From contig JACVTC010000030.1 in assembly GCA_016946835.1 (NCBI GenBank), forward strand, positions 25,001-80,000: a stretch of DNA of 55,000 nucleotides, written 5' to 3'. The notes beneath the pieces were generated by a model. The model saw only the letters and a program-made list of their open reading frames with translations, was not told the DNA's origin and searched no databases. Shown here one piece after another: positions 9,962 through 21,036 of the stretch. Origin of the DNA: Neocallimastix lanati (nom. inval.) (Eukaryota; Neocallimastigomycota; Neocallimastigomycetes; Neocallimastigales; Neocallimastigaceae). Made by a program: the position numbers and the translations under genes. How positions within the stretch are numbered: position 1 is the first letter of the stretch; each line of letters begins with the position of its first letter.

Positions 9962-10290
9962 AGACTTAGAGAATAACTTTATTTAATATATAATAATAAT
10001 AAAATTACATGAATTAAATGAAAAAATAACAAATAAAATACATGAAATAAAATATTATACATTATAAAATTATAAAAGTGCGTTAGAAGCAATAGCCTCT
10101 AACTTTTCCCATTCTTCGATAATAACACCACGTCCATTATTGTGAGTAAAGATTTCAGTATTAGTGTTATCAACCAAATCTGTATCTGTCATTTCACCGG
10201 GAGTTCAAAATCCATGCCTTATCATTTCGACGTCGACGCTCTCGGCATCGGTAGATTCAATAGATTCAACCGAATAATATTTTTATCATC
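9962..10290 (-). pseudogene. Retroposed 3' end of an unidentified coding sequence (block S3)
   Basis: On the minus strand a frame reads ESTDAESVDVEMIRHGF, a stop, then TPGEMTDTDLVDNTNTEIF and on to GVIIEEWEKLEAIASNALL and a second stop near 10080. An A+T-rich 3' UTR with AATAAAG and a poly(A) tail (poly(T) 9942-9961) follows. A more decayed copy with EWEKLEAIASN lies at about 16676-16860. I do not recognise the protein. The 3' terminus matches that of the LINE block S2, so it may be the same LINE family or a non-autonomous partner. Confidence 0.45.
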
Positions 10291-10779
10291 AATCTATTTT
10301 TTTCTTTTTTTAGACAGGGAAGAAAATACACTTCCATAATTTTATTAATTTTATTATAAAAATAAAAAAAAAAATACATGTAGGTGAAAAGTACATTATG
10401 AAATTAAAAAATAAAATAAAAAAAATTTAAAAAATAAAAAATAAAAAATAAAATTTAAAAAATAAAAAATAAAAAAATACTATGTATTTCGGCAAGTTAT
10501 ACTATGCGTGAATTTTTCCCTTCCTAACAAATAAAAAAAAAAAAAAATAAATAAATAATAATAAAACCTAGAAGTAACATCTTTAAAAAAATAGATAGTG
10601 TACGTGGTGTGGTGTCATCCACTAAACTCTCCCCCCGGGATTCATCATTTATTGAACTACTAAGGCGAGATTCACCCTTCGTAGAAATAGATTAAGATCC
10701 TGTATTATCTTATATATATACAATACTTTATAATATTAAATTTTTTATCATTTATTTATAATTTATATATACATATATA

Positions 10780-10817
<38 letters not shown>

Positions 10818-11039
10818 TGTTCTTTATAATTAATTTAATTTTATATTTAAAGAATTTTTTTATAATAAAAACAAATTAAAAGAATTATTAAAAAGAAATA
10901 ATAAAAAAAAATTAATATAAAATAAAATAGAAAAGAAACAGAATAAAATAAATTTTTAAAATTATAACATTTATATAGATATGAATTATTATAAATAAAT
11001 TAAAAAAAAAAAAAATTGAACAAAAATGAAAAATTTAAA

Positions 11040-11132
11040 TGCTCATGGCGGGGGTCGAACCCGCGATCTTCGCGTTGCATAAGAGGTACACCCTTATAAG
11101 CACGACGCCTTAAACCTCTAGGCTACACGAGC
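11040..11132 (-). tRNA. tRNA-Ile(UAU), intron-containing, copy 1
   Basis: On the minus strand the acceptor GCTCGTG (11126-11132) pairs with CATGAGC (11041-11047). The anticodon stem TCGTG pairs with CGCGA, and the T arm is GCGGG-TTCGACC-CCCGC. The anticodon loop is CTTATA-A with anticodon TAT, interrupted after position 37 by a 19-nt intron (AGGGTGTACCTCTTATGCA). The intron's CTTAT can pair with ATAAG at the anticodon, the usual anticodon-intron pairing. The body resembles yeast tRNA-Ile(UAU), which also has an intron. A TTTTT terminator follows on the minus strand. Discriminator A is at 11040. It looks functional. Confidence 0.92.
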
Positions 11133-11985
11133 TACTTGGAAAGTCAAAAAATTATAATCAAATAATAAATCAATACTTAGTAAATTTAATCATCCTAACC
11201 TAATCCAAAACTAGCCCGAGGCCTAATTCCTGCTAAAGAGAGCCGCCGGTCACACTAAGGTAAGAATGGCATTTTTTAGAATCATCACCAGAAATGATTT
11301 GGTTTTTAAACAAGAGCCATCCCATTCCTTGTTTTATAATTTGAATTAATAATGTCTGCCTCTCTTTTTTTTTTTTTTTTTTTTTTAGGCTTAGAGAATA
11401 ACTTTATTTAATTTATAGTAATAATAAAAAATTAAAAGATTTAAATAAAAAAAAAAAATAAAAAAATAAAAATAATAATAATAATAAAAATATAAAATAA
11501 TAAAACAAACAAAAAAAAAAAAAAAAAATAAAATAAAAATAAAAATAAAATAAATATTTTTAATATTTATTAAATTACCATTATGTCCATAAGTTTCAAA
11601 TAAAGTAAATCCATTAATATTCTTTAATTCAGGTCTTTGCTTTAAAAAATAAAAATGAAAAAAAAAATAAAAATAAAAATGAAAATAAATAAAAATAAAA
11701 AAAATAATAATAATAATAATAATAATAAAAATAAAAATAAAATAATAAAATAATAAAATAAAATAAAAATAAAAAAAAATAAAAAAAAACAATAAAAAAA
11801 AATAAAAAATAAAAAAAAATAAAAAAAAATAAAAAAAAATAAAAAAAAATAAAAAAAAAAAAATATATATATATATATGAAATAAAATTATTATATATTA
11901 TGTACCTCTTCCACCAAGAAGAAAGTTTTATAGTCTGTACCGCATCTCATAGATATTTTTACACACTTATTATTCAGAAAATTAC

Positions 11986-12084
11986 TTAAAATTTAGATTC
12001 AATGGAATACCATTTCATCATCAATCTAAAAGATCGACAAATTAATGGTATTACATTTGTTAAGTATGGTAATTTGGAATACCT

Positions 12085-12089
<5 letters not shown>
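11986..12089 (-). pseudogene. Truncated LINE C-terminus in R copy 2
   Basis: Minus-strand remnant matching the last about 34 codons of the fragment at 9477-9940, ending KWYSIESKF. It is cut at its 5' side by the poly(T) run at 12090, where block S4 has been inserted. Confidence 0.5.
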
Positions 12090-12115
<26 letters not shown>

Positions 12116-12759
12116 AGACAGGGAAGAGAATACACTTCCAAAAACTTTATTAATTTTATTTTAAAAAATACATGTAGGTGAAAAGTACATTATGAAATTA
12201 AAAAATAAAAAAAAAAATACATGTAGGTGAAAAGTACATTTTGAAATTAAAAATAAAAATTAAAAGTTAAAAAATAAAAAATAAAAATAAAAAACTCAAA
12301 AATACTATGTATTTCAGCAAATTGTACTATGCGTGAATTTTTCCCTTCCTAACAAATAAAAAAAAAAAAAAAATAAATAAATAAATAATAATAAAAGCTA
12401 GAAGTAACATCTTTAAAAAAACAGATAGTGTGGTGTGGTGTCGTCCACTAAACTCTCCCCCCGGGATTCATCTTTTATTGAACTACTAAGGCGAGATTCA
12501 CCCTTCGTAGAAATAGATTAAGATCCTGTATTATCTTATATATATACAATACTTTATAATATTAAATTTTTTATCATTTATTTATAATTTATATATACAT
12601 ATATAATAAAAAAAAAAAAAAAAAGAAAAAAAAAAAAAAAAAAAAAAAATATTGTTCTTTATAATTAATGTAATTTTATATTTAAAAAAAAATTTTTATA
12701 ATAAAAACAAATAAAAATATTTATTAAAAAAAAAAATTAAACAAAATGAAAAATAAAAA

Positions 12760-12852
12760 TGCTCATGGCGGGGGTCGAACCCGCGATCTTCGCGTTGCAT
12801 AAGAGGTACTCCCTTATAAGCACGACGCCTTAAACCTCTAGGCTACAGGATC
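12760..12852 (-). pseudogene. tRNA-Ile(UAU) copy 2, acceptor stem damaged
   Basis: Identical in layout to the other copies through the D arm, anticodon arm, 19-nt intron (AGGGAGTACCTCTTATGCA) and T arm. The 5' acceptor strand is GATCCTG in place of GCTCGTG, so two of seven acceptor pairs with CATGAGC are lost. The A and B boxes are intact, so it may still bind Pol III factors, but a functional tRNA is doubtful. A family-A solo LTR starts 14 bp upstream of this 5' end. Confidence 0.8.
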
Positions 12853-12866
12853 CTTATCAATTTTTT

Positions 12867-13657
12867 TAATACAGAATGAACAAATAATACTAATTGTACT
12901 AGAATAATATAAATTATTCTAACCTTATAGATTATTCTATTCTATATAATTGGAACTTTCCAATATTCTTCAAATATTACTAAATAGAAATCTTAAGTTA
13001 ATAAATCACTAATTAACTTATAATTCCTTTTTGAATTATCGATCCGATTCCATTATAATGTATTAAAAATCTTTAGCCAAGAATATTGTCCTTGCCCACT
13101 TAATATATTAATATTATATTTCTTTTGTATTATGTTATATTGAAAATAATCAAATCTATTTAATTAGTTATTAAAATTTTCGTTATCAATTTAAATTTAT
13201 TTTAATTACTAAATTTAACTAAACCACAATAAAATATTCTGTATAATCTCTTTATTTTTATTTTATATATATTAGTATTAAACTATTATTAAATAATTAA
13301 TAATTCAATAATATATAACTACTATTTATAACAATAATATTATTAACTAAAATAATAATTCAATTTCAATTTAAATGTTTTATTTATAAAAATAATTAGT
13401 AATTAGTTTATTAAAAAAAATAGTTAGGCTTTACAAATTTTAATTTGATAAAAAATATAAATACATGTAATTTTAGTGAAATAAAATATAATCAATAACT
13501 TTCTTTTTATTAAATAAATAATTATATTATTATTTTTCTTTTATAAATTTAAATAAATAAATATTGATTTTAAAACAAATTATTTTTTTTTTTTTATTGT
13601 AATTTTATTATTTGTGTTAATTATTATTATATTCCTAAAATTATATGAACCATACCA
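12867..13657 (+). mobile_element. Solo LTR of Ty3/gypsy family A
   Basis: 791 bp, near-identical to the other family-A LTRs, from TAATACAG to CATACCA, with no internal region beside it. It is consistent with recombination between the LTRs of a former element. The flanks (tttt and atca) do not match, so either the site has changed or recombination involved different copies. It begins 14 bp upstream of tRNA copy 2. Confidence 0.93.
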
Positions 13658-14350
13658 ATCATGTGTAAGAATCTATAATTATTTTTAACAAAATAATTAT
13701 ATTTTCTTAGATAGGTTATAATTAATATAACTTTTATTTAACTCATATTTCATTTATACAATTAATTATAATTAATAATTTATTTAATTATATATTAAAA
13801 TTTTATTTAGTTTAATATTAAAAATTTATTTAATCAAATATTTTTTATACATTTAAAATAATATTAAATTTATTTAATTATTCACTTAATTATTAAATTT
13901 ATTAGTTTTAGTTTTCTCTCACTTATTAAATCATAAACTAAAACACTATTCTGTATTTTATCATGTATTCTGTATTCTATCATGTATTCTGTATTGTATT
14001 AATCATGTATTTTATTATTAATGTATTGTTTTATATTTTTTATGTAAAGTTCTATAAAATAGAACTAAATAGATTAAATTTTAAATTTTATGATCGAAAT
14101 AATTTTCATTATTTTATTCTTTTATTTTCGATCATTATATTAGATTAAGTAATCGGTTAATTAAGGTTTTTCCAATTACTTCTTAAAAGTAATCGGTTTT
14201 ACTTAATTAACGCGACGATCGATATGGATAGAATATCGATCAAAAAACTTATCTAGGTTTTTCTTCTAGTCTTTTCCTAGATAAGAGATTTGTTAAGATT
14301 AGAACCCCTTTTGATTTTAACCTTATTTTGACAAAAAAGTATAAATAAGG

Positions 14351-14379
14351 CTCTTGAGTTCTCTTTGAGAAATCAAGAG
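14351..14379. repeat. 29-nt hairpin shared with element C
   Basis: CTCTTGA...TCAAGAG arms with inner TTCTC/GAGAA pairing give 12 pairs, one mismatch and a 3-nt loop. It lies 3 bp after a TATAAATA box. The same palindrome with a different loop is at 17959-17987 and 20872-20900. Confidence 0.75.
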
Positions 14380-14822
14380 TTATTATTATAACAATTATAA
14401 TATAATAATAATAACAATAAGTTTTAACATTTAAAATTTTTAATAAATAATAAAACAAATTATTTTAATAAAACAAATTTTATAATTAAAACTTTTCCTT
14501 ATCAATTTTAGTGTTTCGTCTATTATAATTCGTTATAATAAACTCGATAATTAGAAAGAACCATAGGTAAGTATGATTCTTTTCTAAACCTTTAATATTA
14601 GCAGTTAGAGCTAATATTAATGATTAATAATTTAATTATAATTTTTTAATTAAATTATTACATCATGTTACGGAACTAGCCAAAATACAATAAACTAATG
14701 ATTTAAATTATACAATTCGAAATTATAATTAAATTTAATAACTTTATATGTTAATTAATTTAAACTATTTTTATAATTTCATAATTTTATTTTTAATTTA
14801 AAATAATTATATAAATTATCAA

Positions 14823-15080
14823 ATTAAATTGATTAATAACTAATTATTAAATAATTATTATTTTATTAAATTGATTAATGACTAATTATTAAATAATTAT
14901 TATTTTATTAAATTGATTAATGACTAATTATTAAATAATTATTATTTTATTAAATTGATTAATGACTAATTATTAAATAATTATTATTTTATTAAATTGA
15001 TTAATGACTAATTATTAAATAATTATTATTTTATTAAATTGATTAATGACTAATTATTAAATAATTATTATTTTATATTA
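14823..15080. repeat. Minisatellite, 42-bp period, about 6 copies
   Basis: The word gattaat recurs at 14831, 14873, 14915, 14957, 14999 and 15041, exactly 42 bp apart. The unit (aaattgattaatgactaatt plus an A/T tail) is almost invariant after the first copy. Confidence 0.95.
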
Positions 15081-16264
15081 ATTAAATTGATTTATTATTA
15101 TATTTAATTATTATTTATATTAAAATGTTTTAAGAATTATATTATCGAAAATATTATCAATAATTTTATTGTTAAATTTATTAATTTTATCATTATTAAT
15201 ATTTTGTCATTAAAAATAATATTAATTATATTAATATTAATATTTTTATTATTAAAATAACTTTTAAAAAATATTATTAAAATCACATGTAATAATTAAT
15301 TCTAATAAGAATTAAAATAATTATAAAATTCATGTAGTAAAAAAAAAAAATATAAAAGAAAAAGAAAATACTTAATAAAAAATTGAAGAGTTAATAAAAG
15401 ATAAAAAAAAAGAAAATTTAATTATTAAGAATATATTATTTTTGAAAATAAAAATTTAAATTATTAAAATTCCTGCAACAATCAAGGTACGGGACGCCCT
15501 GATAACTATGAAATAAGCAATAAATTTGAAAATAAAGTTATAAGATTAAATATTTAAATTTTTAAAAAAATAAACAATTATAACCTTAAATTAGATAAAA
15601 AAGAATATAAAAAGATGTAAATAAGAAAATAATTATAAGGGGGAGAGATCAGAAAGAAAAGAAAGAAAAAAAAAATATAAATAGGACAAAAATATAAAAA
15701 AAAATGTAGTGTAGAATGGAGATATAATAAGAAATAAAAATATATAGTTAGTTAGATTATAATAAAAATGTAGTAATTAAAAAATTGTATAATTAAGTAA
15801 TATAATAAATAAAAAAAAAATATTAATAAAATAATAATAAAAAAAAAATATTTTAATAATAAATAAATAAAAGTTATTAATTTATGTGTTTATTCAATTT
15901 AGAATAATTTATCTTAACTAGAGTAGTGTCAAAAAAGCCCAAGGTACAATAACACGTACCAATCAAAAAATTATAATCAAATAATAAATCAATACTTAGT
16001 AAATTTAATCATCCTAACCTAATCCAAAACTAGCCCGAGGCCTAATTTCTGCTAAAGAGAGCCGCCGATCACACTAAGGTAAGAATGGCATTTTTAGAAC
16101 CATTACCAGAAATGTTTTGGTTTTTAAACAAGAGCCATCCCATTCCTTATTTTATAATTTGAATTAATAATGTCTGCCTCTCTTATTTTTTTTTTTTTTT
16201 AGGCTTAGAGAATAACTTTATTTAATTTATAGTAATAATAAAAAATTAAAAGATTTAAATAAAA

Positions 16265-16625
16265 AAAAAATTAAAATAAAATAAAATAAAATAAAATAAA
16301 TAGTTGAAATATGAATATAAAGTACAGATTGAATAAAATAAAATAAAATAAAATAAATAGTAGAAATATGAATATAAAGTACAGATTGAATAAAATAAAA
16401 TAAAATAAAATAAAATAAATAGTTGAAATATGAATATAAAGTATAGATTGGATAAAATAAAATAAAATAAAATAAATAGTTGAAATATGAATATAAAGTA
16501 CAGATTGAATAAAATAAAATAAAATAAATATTAGAATATGAATATAAAGTACAAATAAAATAAATAGTTGAAATATGAATATAAAGTACAGATTGAATAA
16601 AATAAAATAAAATAAAATAAAATAC
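16265..16625. repeat. Minisatellite inside R copy 3
   Basis: About six units of roughly 55-65 bp, each an (AAAAT)n run of variable length followed by agttgaaatatgaatataaa and gtacagattgaat. One unit (about 16530-16555) is shortened. The unit is absent from the other R copies. Confidence 0.85.
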
Positions 16626-17358
16626 ATGAAATAAAATTATTATATTAATATATATTGTAGTAATTATACAAAGTGTGTTAGAAGCAATAGCCTCTAACTT
16701 TTCCCATTCATCGAATGATAACACCACGTTCATTATTGCGAGTAATAATTTCAGTATTGGTGTTATCAACAAATTTTTATCAAATTTTTTCACTGAGGGG
16801 AGGTGAAAATCAATGCCTTATCATTTCGACGTCGACGCTCTCGGCATCGGTAGATTCAAAAGATTTAACCAAATAATATTTTATCATCAATCTATTTTTT
16901 TTTTTTTTTTGACTGGGAAGAAAATATACTTCCAAAACTATATTAATTTTATTATAAAAAAAAAAAAATACATATTGGTGAAAAATATATTTTGAAATTA
17001 AAAAATAAGAAAAAAAAAATTTAAAAAATAAAAAATAAAAAATAAAAAATAAAAAAAATACTATGTATTTCGGCAAATTGTACTATACGGGAATTTTTCC
17101 CTTCCTAACAAATAAAAAAAAAAAATAAATAAATAATAATAAAACCTAGAAGTAACATCTTTAAAAAAATAGATAGTGTACGTGGTGTAGTGTCGTCCAC
17201 TAAACTCTCCCCCTCGGGATTCATCATTTATTGAACTACTAAGGCGAGATTCACCCTTCGTAGAAATTGATTAAGATCCTGTATTATCTTATATATATAC
17301 AATACTTTATAATATTAAATTTTTTATCATTTATTTATAATTTATATATACATATATA

Positions 17359-17401
<43 letters not shown>

Positions 17402-17536
17402 AAAATAAAATAAAATAGAAAAATAATAAAAAAAAAAAAAATAAAATAAAATTTTAAAATTATAACATATATATAGATATGAATTATAATAAATGAATTA
17501 AAAAAAAAAAAAATTGAACAAAATGAAAAATAAAAA

Positions 17537-17629
17537 TGCTCATGGCGGGGGTCGAACCCGCGATCTTCGCGTTGCATAAGAGGTACACCCTTATAAGCAC
17601 GACGCCTTAAACCTCTAGGCTACACGAGC
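17537..17629 (-). tRNA. tRNA-Ile(UAU), intron-containing, copy 3
   Basis: Same sequence and intron as the copy at 11040-11132, with intact acceptor, D, anticodon and T stems. The minus-strand terminator TTTTT follows the 3' end. The LTR element C begins 15 bp upstream of the 5' end; that gap includes its 5-bp target duplication. Confidence 0.92.
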
Positions 17630-17644
17630 TACTTGGAAAGTCAA

Positions 17645-18118
17645 TGTAAGAAATTACTTATAAAATTAATTATAAATAATTTCTTAACTACAAATTAACA
17701 TTAATTATTACTAATTAACATTAATTTGAGAAAATAAAATTAAATATAATTAAATAAATATAAAATAATATAAATTAATAATTATACTTAACTTAAATAT
17801 AAGATAGAGTTTATTATAGAAAGTTTATAATAAACAATAACACAAAAGGGATAAAAGACACAAATATTTATAAAATATGTTTTATTAAAAGGGTTTTGTT
17901 TTATTAATTAATTATTTTATTTGAATTATTATTTATTATAAAAATTCTAAAATAATAACTCTTGATTTCTCGAAGAGAACTCAAGAGAATCAAATATATA
18001 TAAATTAATAATTAAATATTATTGGTTAAAATAAATACAATAATTTAATGTATTAAATTAATGTATTAAATAAGAAAGATAGATAAATTTTATAATAAAT
18101 TTATCTAAGTTTCTTACA
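17645..18118 (-). repeat. LTR of element C (left copy)
   Basis: 474 bp, TG...CA. It includes a near-perfect 29-nt palindrome at 17959-17987 next to an A/T-rich TATA-like run on the minus strand. Confidence 0.9.
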
Positions 18119-19399
18119 TTGCTCCCTTTACTTAATGAATTTGTATAAATTCATTATCATAAAAGAAGTAGTAAGTTTAAAATAAAAATTATAATTAACC
18201 AAAAAAAAATATAAAATTATATAATTTATTGAAGGTTTTGCTAACCTTAACTTTTTTACATCTAGAGAAAAGATTAGCGGAAAAACTCTAGATGAATCAA
18301 TATTAAGTAAAACCAATTAACTTGGGAAAACCTTAATATTGTTTTCTAACTAATATAAGTGAATAAATAATTATAAATTAAATAAAATAAATATAATTAC
18401 TAAGTGTATAAATAAGTATAAAGTTAAATAAAATGACTATACTATTAAATGAATAAATAAATATTAAATTAAATAAATTATAATAAGAAATGTAAATGAA
18501 TTATTAATAAATTTATTTGTATTTCTTACATTGCTCCTTTTCATTTTGAATTGTTCAATGAAAGAAGAACAATTTAAGAAATAATAAATTAAGAAATATT
18601 AAAAAGAAATAAAATTTAAATAAAATTAAAATAAATATTTAATTGCAATTTCAATTTAAAAAATTGAAATTTAAATTTTGAATGAACAATAATTTATAAA
18701 TTTATATTATATATTATATATATTTTGTATTAATAAATAAATAAATAATAATAATTAATTTTACAATATATATATATATTGTATATTATTCATTAATTGA
18801 ATAAAAATAATAATAATAATTTGAATTTTAAATTATATAAATATGATATATAATTTTTCATATATATTAAATAAATAAATAATAATAATAATTTATAATT
18901 TTATATTATATTTATCTTTATATTATTTATTAGATGAATAAGTAAGTAATAATTTAAATTATACATATGTATTATTTATTAAATAAATAAATAATAATAT
19001 TTTATAATTTTTTTTTTTTTTATATTATATTTTATATGTATAATTATACAACAAATAAATAAATATAATTTATAATTTAATTATTACACAGTAAATAAAT
19101 AAAAGTTCATATTTTTAGTTTATTTACTTTATATAATATTTATTTTTATTATTCAATAAACAAATGAATAATATTAATTTATAATTTTATATTATAAATA
19201 TTATGTATATCTACTTAAATAAATAAATAATAATTATTTTATAATTTTTATATTATATTTTATTTATAATTTTTTTTAGTGTATAAGTTTATACACAAAT
19301 ATGAGAATTACTCTCATAATATTACATGTAGAAATTAAATATATAATTATTAATAAATTATTTTATTATTTTATAATTATATATTAATAAATAAATTAA

Positions 19400-19540
19400 A
19401 TAATTAAATTTTATAAAAATATTTTTGTCAACAAATAAACCATAATAAATGGTTCAACAGAAAGCATTATCATTCAATCTAAATTGAACGGCTTCTGCTA
19501 CTGGTGTTAGTGTTACACCTGTTGACTATTCTACATGTTA
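19400..19540. other. Higher-complexity patch inside element C
   Basis: About 19440-19530 is less A+T-biased than the rest of the interior. The plus strand can be read as TASATGVSVTPVDYSTC before a stop, and other frames are also partly open. It may be the last trace of a coding region. I cannot assign it. Confidence 0.3.
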
Positions 19541-19559
19541 AATTATTATTTATTTATAA

Positions 19560-19928
19560 TTATTTTATTTATTTATTTATTTATTACTTACTATTTGTTA
19601 TTTATTTATTTATTTATTTATTATTTATTTATATTATCATTATTATAATTATTATTATTATATTATTATTATTATTAAAATTATTTATTATTTGAAATTA
19701 TTTAATTATTAAAAATAAAAATTTCAAATACTTATCTTTTTTAAATTATTTATTTATTTATTTAATTTATTTTGTTTATTTTTGTTTTCTTGTTTTTTAT
19801 TTTTGTTTTGTTTTTGTTTTTGTTTTTGTTTTTGTTTTTGTTTTTTGTTTTTGTTTTTGTTTTTGTTTTTGTTTTGTTTTGTTTGTTTGTTTGTTGCTTA
19901 TTTTATTTCATTTTATTTTATTTTATTT

Positions 19929-19991
<63 letters not shown>

Positions 19992-20070
19992 AGAAAATAT
20001 ATATATATAATGTATATAATGTATATAATGTATATAATGTATATAATGTATATAATGTATATAATGTTAT
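19560..20070. repeat. Simple-sequence tract in element C
   Basis: In order: (ATTT)n-type repeats, (TTTTTG)n from about 19775 to 19885, an uninterrupted run of 57 T at 19931-19987, then about six copies of the 10-mer tatataatgt around 20005-20066. Confidence 0.9.
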
Positions 20071-20557
20071 ATATAAAAACAATTATATAATATTAAAATA
20101 TAATATAAATATAATATTATAATAGATAAATATGTTATATAAAATAAAATAAAGTAAAATAGTTAGTATTTAATATTGTTAATTTTTATGAAATTTATAA
20201 AGACTTATTTTTAAAAGTAAATAGGCAAAGTAAACAGAATAAGTGTTGTCATATTATTATAAAGTTATAATGTTTAATATATATAATAATAAAGAATTGT
20301 TAGTCAATGTAATAATAAATTAAACAAAATAAATAATATATATATGACATAAACAAACATAAACAATGAAAAGAAAAATAAAAAATAAACAAAAAAAATT
20401 TATAAATTTAAATTGAGAGAAAGAAAAAATTTCGTAAATAATATAAAATGAATTTATTTAATTTAATTATTCCATTATAATTTTAATTATTATTTTTTGT
20501 TATATTCATATTAAATTATTTATAAAATATTTTCTTCCTAAAAAGAAGAGTTATTAT

Positions 20558-21031
20558 TGTAAGAAATTACTTATAAAATTAATTATAAATAATTTCTTAA
20601 CTACAAATTAACATTAATTATTACTAATTAACATTAATTTGAGAAAATAAAATTAAATATAATTAAATAAATATAAAATAATATAAATTAATAATTATAC
20701 TTAACTTAAATATAAGATAGAGTTTATTATAGAAAGTTTATAATAAACAATAACACAAAAGGGATAAAAGACACAAATATTTATAAAATATGTTTTATTA
20801 AAAGGGTTTTGTTTTATTAATTAATTATTTTATTTGAATTATTATTTATTATAAAAATTCTAAAATAATAACTCTTGATTTCTCGAAGAGAACTCAAGAG
20901 AATCAAATATATATAAATTAATAATTAAATATTATTGGTTAAAATAAATACAATAATTTAATGTATTAAATTAATGTATTAAATAAGAAAGATAGATAAA
21001 TTTTATAATAAATTTATCTAAGTTTCTTACA
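20558..21031 (-). repeat. LTR of element C (right copy)
   Basis: Matches 17645-18118 along its length, followed by the GTCAA target repeat. Element C therefore inserted recently. Confidence 0.9.
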
Positions 21032-21036
21032 GTCAA

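Larger units (their letters stand above)
8699..11145 (-). repeat. Composite repeat unit R, copy 1, ending in tRNA-Ile
   Basis: All R copies begin with aaaaattataatcaaataat and contain the same blocks in order. Block S1 (8699-8911) is G+C-richer. A poly(T) run and block S2 follow, with simple A-rich sequence and LINE coding remnants. Another poly(T) run (9942-9961) leads into block S3 with a short coding remnant. A third poly(T) leads into block S4 and the tRNA. Read on the minus strand, each poly(T) is a poly(A) tail preceded by AATAAAG about 15 nt upstream, so S2, S3 and S4 look like retroposed 3' ends. Region 8990-9370 is pure A/TAA simple sequence. Confidence 0.8.
11146..12866 (-). repeat. 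Composite repeat unit R, copy 2
   Basis: Begins 13 bp beyond the 5' end of tRNA copy 1. It holds block S1 (11146-11365), a poly(T) run, block S2 with A-rich simple sequence (11400-11880), a truncated LINE C-terminus (11986-12089), then poly(T) at 12090-12115 and block S4 with a damaged tRNA. Block S3 is absent: S4's poly(A) tail joins S2 directly after cctatcaaa. A similar ttatcaa follows the damaged tRNA end at 12854-12860, a possible target-site duplication. Confidence 0.78.
13662..15956 (+). mobile_element. Degenerate LTR-element piece (D)
   Basis: A 2.3-kb A+T-rich block between R units. The 9-mer taccaatca flanks it (13653-13661 and 15957-15965), although the left copy overlaps the end of the solo LTR. 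It has an LTR-promoter-like segment: tataaata at 14340-14347 followed by a 29-nt hairpin (14351-14379) that is nearly the same as one inside the LTRs of element C. A GTAAGT donor-like site occurs near 14568. No coding domain is visible. The right part (15080-15950) is A-rich with one G+C-richer patch near 15470-15505. Confidence 0.45.
15966..17644 (-). repeat. Composite repeat unit R, copy 3
   Basis: Block S1 at 15966-16180, poly(T), then an S3-type block with a local minisatellite and the decayed EWEKLEAIASN remnant (about 16676-16860). Poly(T) at about 16893-16910 leads into block S4 and an intact tRNA-Ile. The LINE block S2 of copies 1, 2, 4 and 5 is missing. The unit ends at the insertion site of element C; the target repeat GTCAA is at 17640-17644. 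Confidence 0.78.
17645..21031 (-). mobile_element. Non-coding LTR retrotransposon C with 5-bp target duplication
   Basis: Two 474-bp LTRs (17645-18118 and 20558-21031) are identical or nearly so. They have TGTAAGAAA...TTTCTTACA inverted ends, and the target duplication GTCAA is at 17640-17644 and 21032-21036. The 2.4-kb interior has no gag or pol. It is A/T repeats, T-rich tracts and short frames only, so the element is non-autonomous (LARD-like). The purine-rich run gtaaagggagcaa, read on the minus strand at 18119-18131 next to the LTR, suggests a polypurine tract and minus orientation. A related end (tttcttacattgctcc) recurs at 18524-18539, a probable internal remnant. A short minus-strand frame (18128-18316) is unassigned. 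Confidence 0.88.

Noticed and set aside
11040-11132. Reading the tRNA as a Leu- or Ser-type with a long variable arm
   Set aside because: The extra bases fit an intron after position 37 with anticodon-intron pairing. The spliced form folds as tRNA-Ile(UAU) and matches the yeast gene layout.
11391-11792. Long minus-strand frame rich in F, Y and I
   Set aside because: It is a translation of A/TAA simple sequence in block S2. The same applies to similar frames at 16227-16793, 17335-17577, 19772-20122, 27248-27538 and 44178-44447.
14823-15080. Regular 42-bp repeats resembling a CRISPR array
   Set aside because: The units are contiguous with no unique spacers, there are no cas genes, and the genome is eukaryotic. 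It is a minisatellite.
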